A DNA stretch of 64,000 nt, from positions 186,001 through 250,000 of the forward strand of contig NZ_FNGY01000006.1 in the NCBI RefSeq assembly GCF_900103665.1. The letters run 5' to 3'. Source of the DNA: Pedobacter steynii. GTDB taxonomy: Bacteria > Bacteroidota > Bacteroidia > Sphingobacteriales > Sphingobacteriaceae. Positions 8,000 through 16,171 of this stretch are shown here, piece after piece. A model generated the notes under the pieces. It saw nothing but the letters and a program-made list of their open reading frames with translations, ran no database searches and had not been told where the DNA came from. A program made the translations under genes and the position numbers. Numbering within the stretch: the first letter of the stretch is position 1; every line of letters starts with the position of its first letter.

Positions 8000-8067
8000 C
8001 GGATTTAGCCTTAACTTAGGTATTGTATTGTTAATCAAATAATTTTTGAATCTCAAAATCTAACCAA

Positions 8068-8586
8068 ATGGAAGCACTAAAAACAGATAAAACAGCATTC
8101 ATCGAAGGGTTTATTTTGTTGTATGACCTGCATACGACATTATTTTCTAATGTAATTGAAAATATTTCAGCGGAGGATGCGCATAACCGACTAAATACCA
8201 AAGCAAATCATGTAGCCTGGCTTACCGGAAGTTTGGTGCAGGAAAGGTTTGATTTGGCCAACGCGTTGAATATTGAGGACCGGCAAAAAGCTGCATCCTT
8301 GTTTGAAGGGCATAAAGGCGTTCAGGATCAGTTAACTTACCCTTCTTTGGCGAGCTTTAAAGAAGATTGGATCGCTATTTCTCCAGAGTTACGGGCCGCA
8401 TTATTAGCAGTAAGTCAGGAGAAACTGGACAGTATCATCCCAATGCCTGGTGGTGAGATGACTTTCTTCGATTGGGTTTTCTTCATTATTCATCGGGAGT
8501 CTTACTGCATCGGACAAATCGGCCTTTGGCGGAGACTACTTGGCTACGACGCGATGAGATACCCAATGGAACCTGAAAAAAAATAA
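8068..8586 (+). CDS. DinB-fold family protein
   Basis: A 172-residue four-helix-bundle protein of the DinB/YfiT superfamily, often metal-dependent thiol transferases or stress-linked proteins. NHVAWLTGSLVQERFDLA carries the first likely metal-ligand histidine (H48), and IIHRESYCIGQIGLWRRLLGYD carries the second, with the third position replaced in the usual HxxxH. Metal binding is therefore uncertain. It is followed 3 bases later by a second DinB-fold gene, so the two are co-transcribed. Confidence 0.8.
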   Translation: MEALKTDKTAFIEGFILLYDLHTTLFSNVIENISAEDAHNRLNTKANHVAWLTGSLVQERFDLANALNIEDRQKAASLFEGHKGVQDQLTYPSLASFKEDWIAISPELRAALLAVSQEKLDSIIPMPGGEMTFFDWVFFIIHRESYCIGQIGLWRRLLGYDAMRYPMEPEKK

Positions 8587-8589
8587 AAG

Positions 8590-9126
8590 ATGAATAAAGA
8601 AAAGATAGCTAAAGAAATGGAGGAAACAATGACTGCTTTATCAGCATTGCTTTCCTCTTTTAGTCAGGAAGAAATCAATAGGGTTCCCTTTGAAGGAAGT
8701 TGGACGGCTGGACAGGTGGCCAGACACCTGATGCTGTCAAACTCGGGCTTTTTAGAAATACTATTTGGGCCGGATAAAGAAGCTGACCGTCCTGTAGATC
8801 AGAAGGTGGAGCAGGTTAAAGCTGACTTTCTGAATTTTACGACTAAAATGCAGTCGCCGGACTTTGTCTTGCCTAAAGCAATGATTTATGATAAAACTGC
8901 TTTGCTCGATGCCCTGGAAGATATAAAAGCTAAGTTCGCAGTTGTGATTAACACTTTAGATCTGAGCAAAATCTGTATGGCATTCGAGTTGCCTGGATAT
9001 GGCTATTTTACCCGATGGGAAGCAATTTACTTTGTTATTTATCATAACCAGCGACATTCACATCAGTTAGGAAATATTTTCCAAAAACTGAAGGACACAG
9101 CAGGGACTATAGATCTGCGTCAATAA
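8590..9126 (+). CDS. DinB-fold family protein (second of a pair)
   Basis: A 178-residue DinB-superfamily protein with the three-histidine metal site visible: WTAGQVARHLMLSNSGF (first His) and IYHNQRHSHQL (second and third). It differs clearly in sequence from its upstream neighbour, so the pair is not a recent duplication. Its stop overlaps the convergent response-regulator stop by 20 bp, leaving no room for a terminator between them. Confidence 0.82.
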   Translation: MNKEKIAKEMEETMTALSALLSSFSQEEINRVPFEGSWTAGQVARHLMLSNSGFLEILFGPDKEADRPVDQKVEQVKADFLNFTTKMQSPDFVLPKAMIYDKTALLDALEDIKAKFAVVINTLDLSKICMAFELPGYGYFTRWEAIYFVIYHNQRHSHQLGNIFQKLKDTAGTIDLRQ

Positions 9127-9778
9127 TCTTATTTTTGAAAGCGAAAACAACAAGGCCTGCTACATTTTTAGCGCCGGTTTTTACCAACAGGTTATTTCGG
9201 TGACCATCAACTGTTCGTAAGCTGATAGAAAGTTGATCGGCAATTTCAGCAGTCGTAAATTCCTGACAAATCAGCGTAAGGATTTCTTTTTCCCGCTGAG
9301 TCAGTGAGGAGCTGGCATCGAAGCCTCTGACATTCGCTTTATTGAGCAACTTGCCCGATTGCAGGGTTTTTAATACCATTTCATTAAAATAGAAACCATT
9401 GTGAAAGGTGGTTTCTATCGCATTTTTAAGCTCGCTTAATTCAGAGTTTTTCGCGATATAACCATTTACACCCTGTTGAATCATCCTGGTGATGTGTTTC
9501 TCTTCCCCATGAACTGACAGTACAATTACCCGTACGTCAGGAAAGGATGTTTTTAGCTTTCTAGTGGCTTCCATCCCATTCATTTCCGGCATATTCAGGT
9601 CCATCAGCACGATATCCGGCTTCAGTTCACCGCAGTCGTCCATGGCATTTAACAATTCTATTCCATTTCCTGCTTCAAACATCACTTCCATATTACCGAA
9701 GCTTTTGATGTTATTCACCAGGCATTCCCTGAACATTACCTGATCATCGGTAACTGCTATTCTTATCAATCTGTTCAT
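9107..9778 (-). CDS. NarL/LuxR-type two-component response regulator
   Basis: A 223-residue response regulator. The receiver domain (4-125) has the acid pair D11-D12, phospho-acceptor D60 in DIVLMDLNMPEMNG, and the conserved K in NGYIAKNSE. The C-terminal LuxR HTH (about 158-215) reads LTQREKEILTLICQEFTTAEIADQLSIS then RTVDGHRNNLLVKTGAKN. It follows the histidine kinase by 3 bases and is the clear output of that kinase. It is the last gene of a four-gene minus-strand operon starting at 11580. Confidence 0.95.
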   Translation of the reverse strand: MNRLIRIAVTDDQVMFRECLVNNIKSFGNMEVMFEAGNGIELLNAMDDCGELKPDIVLMDLNMPEMNGMEATRKLKTSFPDVRVIVLSVHGEEKHITRMIQQGVNGYIAKNSELSELKNAIETTFHNGFYFNEMVLKTLQSGKLLNKANVRGFDASSSLTQREKEILTLICQEFTTAEIADQLSISLRTVDGHRNNLLVKTGAKNVAGLVVFAFKNKIIDADL

Positions 9779-9781
9779 ATA

Positions 9782-10570
9782 TTAAATTTTAACAGGAAAG
9801 TAAATGGAAACCCCAAATCCTTTTTGAGCGGTATGATAACTCAGGGTGCCACCATTCATTTCTATCCGGTTTGTAATATTGTGTATTCCCAGCCCTCTGC
9901 GTACCTGCTCGTGATCAAAGCCTATGCCATCATCATGGTAATCATAACTGACTTCTCCATTATTGCAGATCAGCATAATTTCAACCCGTTTTGCTTCCGC
10001 ATGTTTTACCGTATTGCTAATCAATTCCTGTGTAATGCGGTAGAGCGCCAGTTCTATTTCCTGATTTCCGCATTTATCGAGACCCCGACTCTCAAAATCT
10101 ACCTCTAAACCGTCAGTGCCTTCAAATTGGAAACACAATTCTTCTATTGCTGCTGCAATTCCGAACATTTCCAACTCATTTGGAATCATGTTATGAGAAA
10201 TCCTTCTGACACTCATTATGCCTTTATCGACCAGAAGTTTGCTTTCTTTAATGAGTTCAATACTCCCGGAAGAGGTATTGTGTTTTTTTTCAAATTGTAT
10301 GATCTTCATTCCAAGTGTTGAGAAAATACTCCCAACCTCATCATGAAGGTCTTTTGCGACCCTACGCCTTTCCTCTTCTATCTTTTCAATATTGTTGCGG
10401 GTTAATTTACGCTGGTAATCTGCTTCGGTTTCTTTTAATTGTACCTGTTGGTTGTAAAATTTCTTCTGGTATACAAAAAAGAGTACGACAACCGCGGCAC
10501 TGAGCAGGAACATCACGAGCATGCCGGTAAACATAAAAAAGTAAACATCTAAGCCTTCCTGCGTTGCCAT
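9782..10570 (-). CDS. Sensor histidine kinase, HisKA_3 type (NarX/LiaS-like)
   Basis: A 262-residue kinase: one transmembrane helix near residues 10-35, a coiled coil, then the dimerisation domain RRRVAKDLHDEVGSIFS with phospho-acceptor H76, and an ATPase domain with ELISNTVKHAEA (N box) and GIGFDHEQVRRGLGIHNI (G boxes). It has no extracellular sensor domain of its own, so input probably comes from a partner. ATG 10570 overlaps the end of the upstream seven-helix gene by 22 bp; the frame opens at 10603. It pairs with the regulator at 9107. Confidence 0.92.
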   Translation of the reverse strand: MATQEGLDVYFFMFTGMLVMFLLSAAVVVLFFVYQKKFYNQQVQLKETEADYQRKLTRNNIEKIEEERRRVAKDLHDEVGSIFSTLGMKIIQFEKKHNTSSGSIELIKESKLLVDKGIMSVRRISHNMIPNELEMFGIAAAIEELCFQFEGTDGLEVDFESRGLDKCGNQEIELALYRITQELISNTVKHAEAKRVEIMLICNNGEVSYDYHDDGIGFDHEQVRRGLGIHNITNRIEMNGGTLSYHTAQKGFGVSIYFPVKI

Positions 10571-11205
10571 AAACCAATAAAGATTAAAGAATAAAGCACG
10601 CAAGAGAGAAAGGCATGTAATTGCCAGACGATCATGTTGAACTTCAAACTCAGGGGCAAAATGTAATTACTAAGCATAAATAGTAGAAAACTTCCCGAGA
10701 AATAAATAAAGAAGCCGGTATTGATCCAGAATGTGGCACTTTTCTCAATTTGTATGTACAAGGTTTGTTTGGTTATCTTATAATAGTAAAATAGAGAGGT
10801 GCTGATAATGATAATGCTTTCCAGCGTCCGTGGGTAGGTATTAAATATATGCCATTTTTGAATATAGAATGCATTGATCAGGCAAAAGACAAGAAATGCC
10901 AAAATGAGTGCGATGAACCAGACCTTATCAATAACGTTTTTAAAAACTATCTGGTAAAATAACATGATTGTAGAGAATTCAATCATGGTGTAGATGTGAA
11001 GGACCGGAAGATTATTTTTGCTGAATATCCACAATGAAGCGCTGTAAACAGCTAAAATTGCAATTAGCATTAAGTGAATACTAATCACTTTTAGTTCTTT
11101 TGGATAAGATCGGAAATACTTTAATGAAAGTATCAATGGGCAAAAAATGAAGCCCATTGAAAAAATTAAAGTAAGATATTCTACTTTTAGTATTTTAGAA
11201 AACAT
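10549..11205 (-). CDS. Seven-helix integral membrane protein, hypothetical
   Basis: A 218-residue protein with about seven hydrophobic helices and very short loops (for example GFIFCPLILSLKYF, IAILAVYSASLWIF, IVWQLHAFLSCVLYSLIFI). No family name is certain. It lies between a small Cys/Pro-tailed protein (6-base gap) and a histidine kinase that lacks a sensor domain (22-bp overlap). The arrangement suggests that it is the membrane sensor of the system, but that role is inferred only from context. Confidence 0.65.
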   Translation of the reverse strand: MFSKILKVEYLTLIFSMGFIFCPLILSLKYFRSYPKELKVISIHLMLIAILAVYSASLWIFSKNNLPVLHIYTMIEFSTIMLFYQIVFKNVIDKVWFIALILAFLVFCLINAFYIQKWHIFNTYPRTLESIIIISTSLFYYYKITKQTLYIQIEKSATFWINTGFFIYFSGSFLLFMLSNYILPLSLKFNMIVWQLHAFLSCVLYSLIFIGLWQRRKA

Positions 11206-11211
11206 AATTTA

Positions 11212-11580
11212 TTATCCTAATGGACTGTCTGGTGGTGGGCAGGTTGGTGGACAAGGCATGGTGAAGTCAAATATATTGCTGTCTTCTTTAATATTTTCAG
11301 CCAGAGAAACTTCAGTATTGATCATGTCATGACCATAAATATCTGCCGGAACCATAATTAATCTTTGCTCTCTTCCTTTTTCCATGTCAGTGTCCCAGCC
11401 AAAATAAACACGTACATAACTTGCGCCCTTTTCTTCTACCATGTCTTTTAATTCCTGTGCATCAATTAAATAAGATTTGATGAAGTTGCCGCGCGCTGCC
11501 CAGGCCTTGGTGATTTGTTGAGCTTCCGATAACGGGATCTCAAAAATACTTTTGTCGTGTTTAGACGAGTGATGTTCCAT
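11212..11580 (-). CDS. Small hypothetical protein with Cys/Pro-rich C-terminal tail
   Basis: A 122-residue protein without signal peptide or membrane helix. The body (SLSEAQ-like helix, then GNFIKSYLIDAQELKDMV, YVRVYFGWD, QRLIMVPAD) looks like a small alpha/beta domain. The last 14 residues, PCPPTCPPPDSPLG, are a striking proline-rich tail with two cysteines. It is the first gene of the operon with the seven-helix protein and the two-component pair. Function is not recognised; a redox- or metal-responsive input protein or a modified peptide precursor are possibilities. Confidence 0.6.
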   Translation of the reverse strand: MEHHSSKHDKSIFEIPLSEAQQITKAWAARGNFIKSYLIDAQELKDMVEEKGASYVRVYFGWDTDMEKGREQRLIMVPADIYGHDMINTEVSLAENIKEDSNIFDFTMPCPPTCPPPDSPLG

Positions 11581-11722
11581 AGTTGTTGTTATTTTAAGTT
11601 ATTATTTGATTTGTAAATCGAATGGCATTGTTTCAATTGGTTAATCTAAAATAAACATTTTTTGTTGAGTAGATTGATTATTTGCGCTGTATTTATATTT
11701 GTTACGCTCGTGTTATTTATAT

Positions 11723-11752
11723 AGGTATAAATACCTGTTTTTGAATTCAGGT
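11723..11752. promoter_or_regulatory. Overlapping dyads upstream of the GH18 gene
   Basis: AGGTAT-AA-ATACCT (11723-11736) overlaps a second dyad ACCTG (11733-11737) with CAGGT (11748-11752). They lie in the 242-bp divergent spacer between the 11580 operon and the GH18 gene. They are candidate operators for either side. Confidence 0.35.
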
Positions 11753-11822
11753 AATGCAACGCATATCTGGGTGATATCAATTGATGAACTTTAACCATCA
11801 TTTTTAACCCCTTGACTGATTT

Positions 11823-12614
11823 ATGAAAGCTCCTGATCCTCTTTTTGTTACTTATTGGCTAGGTTATGCGAATCAAAAAATGATCATTGAAGAGCTACCG
11901 AACGGAATTGACGTCATCAATCTGTTCCTGATCAATCTTGATCCTCAAAAGACATTGCAACACCTGTATCTAACCAGTAATGGTATGACCTGGGCCAGTA
12001 TTTTGGCGGGGGTAAGGATACAGCAGAATAGAGGGGTTAAAGTTTTGGCATCGATTATCAGTTCACCCAATCCACAAATATCCTGGAATACCATTGCTGA
12101 TCCTGCGGCTTTCGCAGCAGATGTTTACGATCTGGTAGTGAATACCTGGAAATTGGATGGAATAGATATTGATCCTGAAATGGGGGGTGATATTCCCAAT
12201 GATACATTTATTGAAGTGGTCTGGCAGCTGTCTAAATATTTTGGGCCCAGGTCTAAAACCGGGAAGACGATGAGTTATGTCACCTATCAATACTATGCGG
12301 ATGAACAATTATTGAAACAATGTAATGCCTTGTTTGATTACGTGGCGTTGATGGGCTATTTCTGGGATTTGGAAACGATGATCAGTCAATTTGAATTGTA
12401 TGCAGGTCTGGTGAGTAGTAAAAAGCTGTTGTTTGGCGTACAGCCGGGTCATCATCAGGCAACCTCACTGGCAGAGGCAGTTCAGTTGACGAAATGGCAA
12501 CCGGATAACGGAGTAAAAGGGGGCATGATGCTCTTTAACATTAATATTGATAAAGATTTTCACTACACAAACGGATTAATTAAAATGCTTAAATCGAGGG
12601 AACTGACTTCATAA
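11823..12614 (+). CDS. GH18-family glycosidase (endo-beta-N-acetylglucosaminidase-like)
   Basis: A 263-residue (beta/alpha)8 barrel with the GH18 catalytic signature DGIDIDPE: D112, D115, D117 and acid/base E119. The short length and the FVTYWLGYAN opening resemble endo-acting GH18 enzymes (EndoF/EndoH type) that cut the chitobiose core of N-glycans. The late barrel strand GGMMLFNINID also fits. No signal peptide is visible at the ATG, which is unusual for a secreted enzyme. It is monocistronic. Confidence 0.8.
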   Translation: MKAPDPLFVTYWLGYANQKMIIEELPNGIDVINLFLINLDPQKTLQHLYLTSNGMTWASILAGVRIQQNRGVKVLASIISSPNPQISWNTIADPAAFAADVYDLVVNTWKLDGIDIDPEMGGDIPNDTFIEVVWQLSKYFGPRSKTGKTMSYVTYQYYADEQLLKQCNALFDYVALMGYFWDLETMISQFELYAGLVSSKKLLFGVQPGHHQATSLAEAVQLTKWQPDNGVKGGMMLFNINIDKDFHYTNGLIKMLKSRELTS

Positions 12615-12709
12615 GTCCGACGCCCGGAATAAAATTATATTGCTCTCAGGCACGTGAACGGGGTAGATCCCAGGATTTACCGCCGTTTACTATTCTCCCT
12701 GAGGAAAGC

Positions 12710-13333
12710 TTATAACTTCTCTATTGATTTTCCGAAATACCAGCAGATCCAACTAAAGAAAGGTGCTGCAATTACATCTGCTGTGTAGTGTACGTGCTGA
12801 ACCAACAGTAATATCCCAATGATTCCGGAAGCAATAAAAGCAATTGTTTTCTCCCGCTTTTTCTCCAGACATAAGGCACCCAAAAAGATGGTAGCCGTAT
12901 GTCCGGAAAAGAAAAGATCTTTTGTGATCACATTGGAGCCATAGAAGACTACGGAGCAGGGATCTATTAGTTCTATGATTTCTTTTGGTGGATGAAGTGG
13001 AACGATCGAAATGGTAATGATCCTTGCCGCACAGAGAAATATATAAGCCCATAATGCGGTCAGACAAATCGAGGTATTCCTGGACATGCGCATCAGGAAG
13101 AAGATAGACATCCCGTAAAGTAAAATAAATATATACAGAGAAACGTCAATAGCAGGGATCTGAGCCAACAACCAGTCATTAAGTGTATATCCCTTCTCCC
13201 TGTTTTCTACATAAGAGAAGAAATGAGGAATAAAAATCAGAATCAATGCAAGAATAAAGATTCCCAGGATAAATTTAAGTCTGAATGGCGGGTAATCCCA
13301 GGCAATTTGCCAGGAGAATTGTTTAAACTGCAT
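12710..13333 (-). CDS. PAP2-related membrane phosphatase (sphingomyelin-synthase-like fold)
   Basis: A 207-residue protein with about six membrane helices. The catalytic triad common to PAP2-type and sphingomyelin-synthase-like enzymes is visible: H145 in FFSGHTATIF and H182 with D186 in HVHYTADVIAAPF. Such enzymes act on lipid phosphates or transfer phosphoryl head groups at the membrane. Bacteroidota make sphingolipids, so a sphingolipid head-group role is possible but unproven. It is convergent with the GH18 gene. Confidence 0.75.
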   Translation of the reverse strand: MQFKQFSWQIAWDYPPFRLKFILGIFILALILIFIPHFFSYVENREKGYTLNDWLLAQIPAIDVSLYIFILLYGMSIFFLMRMSRNTSICLTALWAYIFLCAARIITISIVPLHPPKEIIELIDPCSVVFYGSNVITKDLFFSGHTATIFLGALCLEKKREKTIAFIASGIIGILLLVQHVHYTADVIAAPFFSWICWYFGKSIEKL

Positions 13334-13477
13334 TAAAAGGTTTTGTTGGTATTTCTAAATGTAAATTGAACAAATAACGTAATTAATCCCCTATAAAAGA
13401 ATAACCTGACTAAGAAAAATTAATTATTCTACGAAAAAAATAAGATGTTTAAACAGGTAATTTGGCGCTTACAACTC

Positions 13478-14680
13478 TTAAAACAGACTAAGTTGATGTT
13501 TTGAAGGAGGTTTCGCGTCACCTAAGACGGTTTTACCGCCATATTTCCAGGAATCGTTGCGTTCTTTTTGGATCAACTCCTCAAAATTGTCATTTGGAAT
13601 GAAGTTTTTTTCTGCTTTTCGGGCAAGTTCTCCTAATTTAAGAATGGCTTGTTGCTTATCCGACTGACCGATCCTGGCCTGTTGGATAGCTTTTCCCAGT
13701 ACCTGAATCGTTTCATCATATACTTTTAGAGGAACAGGAAAAGGATGGCCATCTTTTCCGCCATGGGCGAAGGAAAAACGTGCCGGATCTGTAAAACGGG
13801 AAGGAGTGCCATAAATAATTTCACTAACCAATGCCAGAGATTGCAGGGTTCTTGGTCCGAGACCTTCCAGTAATAGCAATTCTTCAAAATCTGCCGGACG
13901 TTTTTCTTGTGTGAGCCATAACAGGGCACCCAGACGTTTTAGGTCGATATCTTTTGCTTTTACTTCATGACGGTTGGGCATGACTAGTTTTCTGACTTCT
14001 TTGAGTATGCGTTCCGGGCCTTCGGTGGTCATGGATAACATGGCGTCGCGGGAAGTTCGTGCCTCTTTTGCAACAAGATTTAAGATCTGCCCCTGGTTAA
14101 TGCCACAAATTCCGGTATGAGGTTCTTCTACAAAAGAAGCAAGAGCGGAAGAGTGCCAGTGATACCTTCTGGCAGTAGCGCTGTCATTTCGCATTCCTTG
14201 TTGAACGACAGTCCACAGTCCAGCTGAATTGACCACAAAATTGTGGGTATACAATTGGAAACCGTCCTGGATAGCGGTATTGTCTACTTTGGCACTCAAC
14301 CTGCTGCACCTCACCAATTCATGCCCATCAAGACCTGTATGCTGTGCGATGTTTAACAATTCAGCGGGAGTCTGTCTTGATTTTAATCCTTTTCCTCCGC
14401 AAATATAAATGCCCAGTTCCTTGCTTCGGGGATTGATTGCTCCTTTTAAAGCGCCCATTACGGAGGTGGTAATTCCAGAGGAATGCCAGTCCATTCCCAT
14501 CACGGCCCCCAGACTCTGAAACCAGAATGGATCACTTAACCGGCGTAATACTTCGGCTGTGCCATGCTCTATAATAATCGCCTCAGTGATGGCAAGCCCT
14601 AAACGAGCCATGCGTTCTGCAAGCCATTTGGGCACATAGCCATAATGTAGCGGTAAGTCGGCTGTTCCGGAAGATTTCAT
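13478..14680 (-). CDS. DUF763 family protein
   Basis: A 400-residue protein of the DUF763 family found in bacteria and archaea. The conserved opening SGTADLPLHYGYVPKWL, the GGKGLKSRQTP segment and the helix-hairpin-helix-like LLLLEGLGPRTLQSLALVSE (about residue 270) all fit. A role with nucleic acid is suggested by that motif and by reports linking the family to DNA repair genes, but is not established. The frame opens with TTG at 14689; ATG 14680 matches the family start, and a TAATTTTG box lies 6 bp before it. Confidence 0.85.
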   Translation of the reverse strand: MKSSGTADLPLHYGYVPKWLAERMARLGLAITEAIIIEHGTAEVLRRLSDPFWFQSLGAVMGMDWHSSGITTSVMGALKGAINPRSKELGIYICGGKGLKSRQTPAELLNIAQHTGLDGHELVRCSRLSAKVDNTAIQDGFQLYTHNFVVNSAGLWTVVQQGMRNDSATARRYHWHSSALASFVEEPHTGICGINQGQILNLVAKEARTSRDAMLSMTTEGPERILKEVRKLVMPNRHEVKAKDIDLKRLGALLWLTQEKRPADFEELLLLEGLGPRTLQSLALVSEIIYGTPSRFTDPARFSFAHGGKDGHPFPVPLKVYDETIQVLGKAIQQARIGQSDKQQAILKLGELARKAEKNFIPNDNFEELIQKERNDSWKYGGKTVLGDAKPPSKHQLSLF

Positions 14681-14686
14681 TGCTAA

Positions 14687-14694
14687 CAAAATTA
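14687..14694 (-). promoter_or_regulatory. Promoter -7 box directly before DUF763
   Basis: Minus-strand TAATTTTG matches TAnnTTTG and ends 6 bp from the ATG at 14680, implying a nearly leaderless transcript. It also argues against the TTG start at 14689, which would lie inside the box. Confidence 0.45.
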
Positions 14695-15067
14695 GTAAAA
14701 AAAATCAATAGATGAATTTTTCGTCTTTAGGTACTTGTCTGATGCGTAAAAAATCCGTTTTATTTGCGCTTACATTCATTTGACCCTCAGGTAGTTTTTA
14801 AAACATCGTTTATAGGCCCGTTGGACCAATCAGGGATCAATCAACCCCCTATTGAAGATCAATAGATGATCAAATGCATGTTAACGGATATGAAAAACAT
14901 TTTGATCGCATATTAACCGAAATGAATTAAAACAAGAAAGGGATGCTCCATCCAGACGCATCCCTTTTCTAACCAAATATAAACCTGTATGAAACGGTTT
15001 TTTCTTAAATCTCTTTATCTTAATTTCTGCTATGTATACATGAATTATGCCAAAATATATAATTAGC
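14695..15067. other. Intergenic region with duplicated hairpin element
   Basis: A 373-bp spacer between DUF763 and the PepSY gene, both on the minus strand. The part nearest DUF763 (14695-14930) shows nothing clear beyond AT-rich DNA. The part from 14931 to 14993 is the hairpin element described separately. A 25-codon frame (14989-15066, plus strand, MKRFFLKSL start) follows it; it has no family resemblance and may be chance or the remnant of a gene start. Confidence 0.5.
14931..14993 (-). terminator. 63-bp hairpin element, copy 1 (terminator of the PepSY operon)
   Basis: Arms GGGATGC (14940-14946) and GCATCCC (14958-14964) enclose an 11-base loop. Read on the minus strand, the stem is followed by TTTCTTGTTTT, fitting an intrinsic terminator 75-130 bp after the PepSY stop. 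The whole 63 bp recurs at 20462-20524 with only two differences, and those two restore base pairing. The tract TAACCAAATATAAACCTG (14970-14987) beside the stem is identical in both copies. Confidence 0.65.
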
Positions 15068-16171
15068 CTAATTGTATCGTTTTTTTACTTTTCTCCACCA
15101 AAGCAAGGCGCCTGTAATGGAGAGTAAACCAGGTAATAAACCTATAATAACATACAATACTTTAACCGGAGTGCCGCCAAAAGTCCCTGCATGCAATGGA
15201 AAAAAGGTCGCCTCTGTTTTTGCCCATAATCCTTTTTCAGTTAAACGTTCCATCGAGATGACCAGGCCTGTACCCGGATCAATGGCGACGGAATTCCCAT
15301 TATAAAAGAAGGAGGATTGATTCTTCAGTGGTCCGCTAAGCCGGAATAGTTTCTCTGCTTGTGTTGGTAGGTAAATGTGCTGAGGAATCAAATCGGGCAT
15401 CGCATTACGGGCAGTCCGGAGCAGCTGATCTGCAGGCTGAACAGACAGGACATTTGTAGGAGCAGAAACAGTTTGCTTTTTCCAATAACCTGGATCAAAG
15501 GCAAATTTATTCATCCAGAACCCGGTAAAGAAGATGATCAAATTAAAAAACAAAGCCCATACCCCAACGATTCTATGGAGGTCAGAGGAGATCGTTCTCC
15601 AGTTTTTCCATTTCATCTTTACCTGAAATGTGAAAACCTTCCAGATGTATTTCCGGTAGATGATCGATCCGGTTATTGTAGATAGCAGCATTGTGATCCC
15701 GAATACAGTTGCCAGCAATAATCCGGGAAGCCCTAACTGGAAACTCCAGTGGAACTGTAATATCCAATGCATAAAACTTGGATTGAAATCCTTCAGATTT
15801 CCGTCCCGCAAAATTGCTCCTGAATATGGATTGATGCTCATCATCCCCAAATCATAAGTACTGATTTTTCCATCGTTCTGATACAAACGGAATTCATATG
15901 CTTCATCAGTTGCTGCATTGGGATTTAGCCAGGCTATGCCTGTTAAATGAGCGTGCTGCCGACCAATCTTTCTATAAATGGTATCCAGTGATAATGCCTG
16001 CCCTTTAGGTTCTACATGGAGTACTTCTGCGTTGATCATCTGATCAATCTCTTTTAAAAAGACAAGGGCAGAACCACTTAGTCCCAACAACAAGAGAAAA
16101 ATACCACTGATCAAGCCCAGCCAGCTGTGTAAAGAGAAAATCAGGACACGTGTAAAATTTATTTTTCTCAT
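15068..16171 (-). CDS. PepSY-associated transmembrane protein (iron-uptake linked)
   Basis: A 367-residue inner-membrane protein of the PepSY-TM family. It has an N-terminal helix (VLIFSLHSWLGLISGIFLLLLG), a PepSY-type periplasmic region (DTIYRKIGRQHAHLTGIAWL), conserved histidines in SFMHWILQFHWSF and SSDLHRIVGVW, and a C-terminal helix (VIIGLLPGLLSITGALLWW). Related proteins act as ferric-siderophore reductases. It overlaps the TonB receptor gene by 4 bp, so the two are translationally coupled. A role in siderophore iron release is inferred from this pairing. Confidence 0.88.
   Translation of the reverse strand: MRKINFTRVLIFSLHSWLGLISGIFLLLLGLSGSALVFLKEIDQMINAEVLHVEPKGQALSLDTIYRKIGRQHAHLTGIAWLNPNAATDEAYEFRLYQNDGKISTYDLGMMSINPYSGAILRDGNLKDFNPSFMHWILQFHWSFQLGLPGLLLATVFGITMLLSTITGSIIYRKYIWKVFTFQVKMKWKNWRTISSDLHRIVGVWALFFNLIIFFTGFWMNKFAFDPGYWKKQTVSAPTNVLSVQPADQLLRTARNAMPDLIPQHIYLPTQAEKLFRLSGPLKNQSSFFYNGNSVAIDPGTGLVISMERLTEKGLWAKTEATFFPLHAGTFGGTPVKVLYVIIGLLPGLLSITGALLWWRKVKKRYN

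Noticed and set aside
8068..9126. Toxin-antitoxin interpretation of the DinB pair
   Set aside because: Both proteins have the DinB/YfiT fold and sizes of about 175 residues; nothing suggests a toxin.
12653..12706. CTCAGG/CCTGAG inverted pair between convergent genes as terminator
   Set aside because: Arms are only 6 bp, about 45 bp apart, and there is no T run.
14989..15066. 25-codon plus-strand frame after the hairpin element
   Set aside because: Too short and without homology by eye; the second element copy runs into gap instead of a similar frame.
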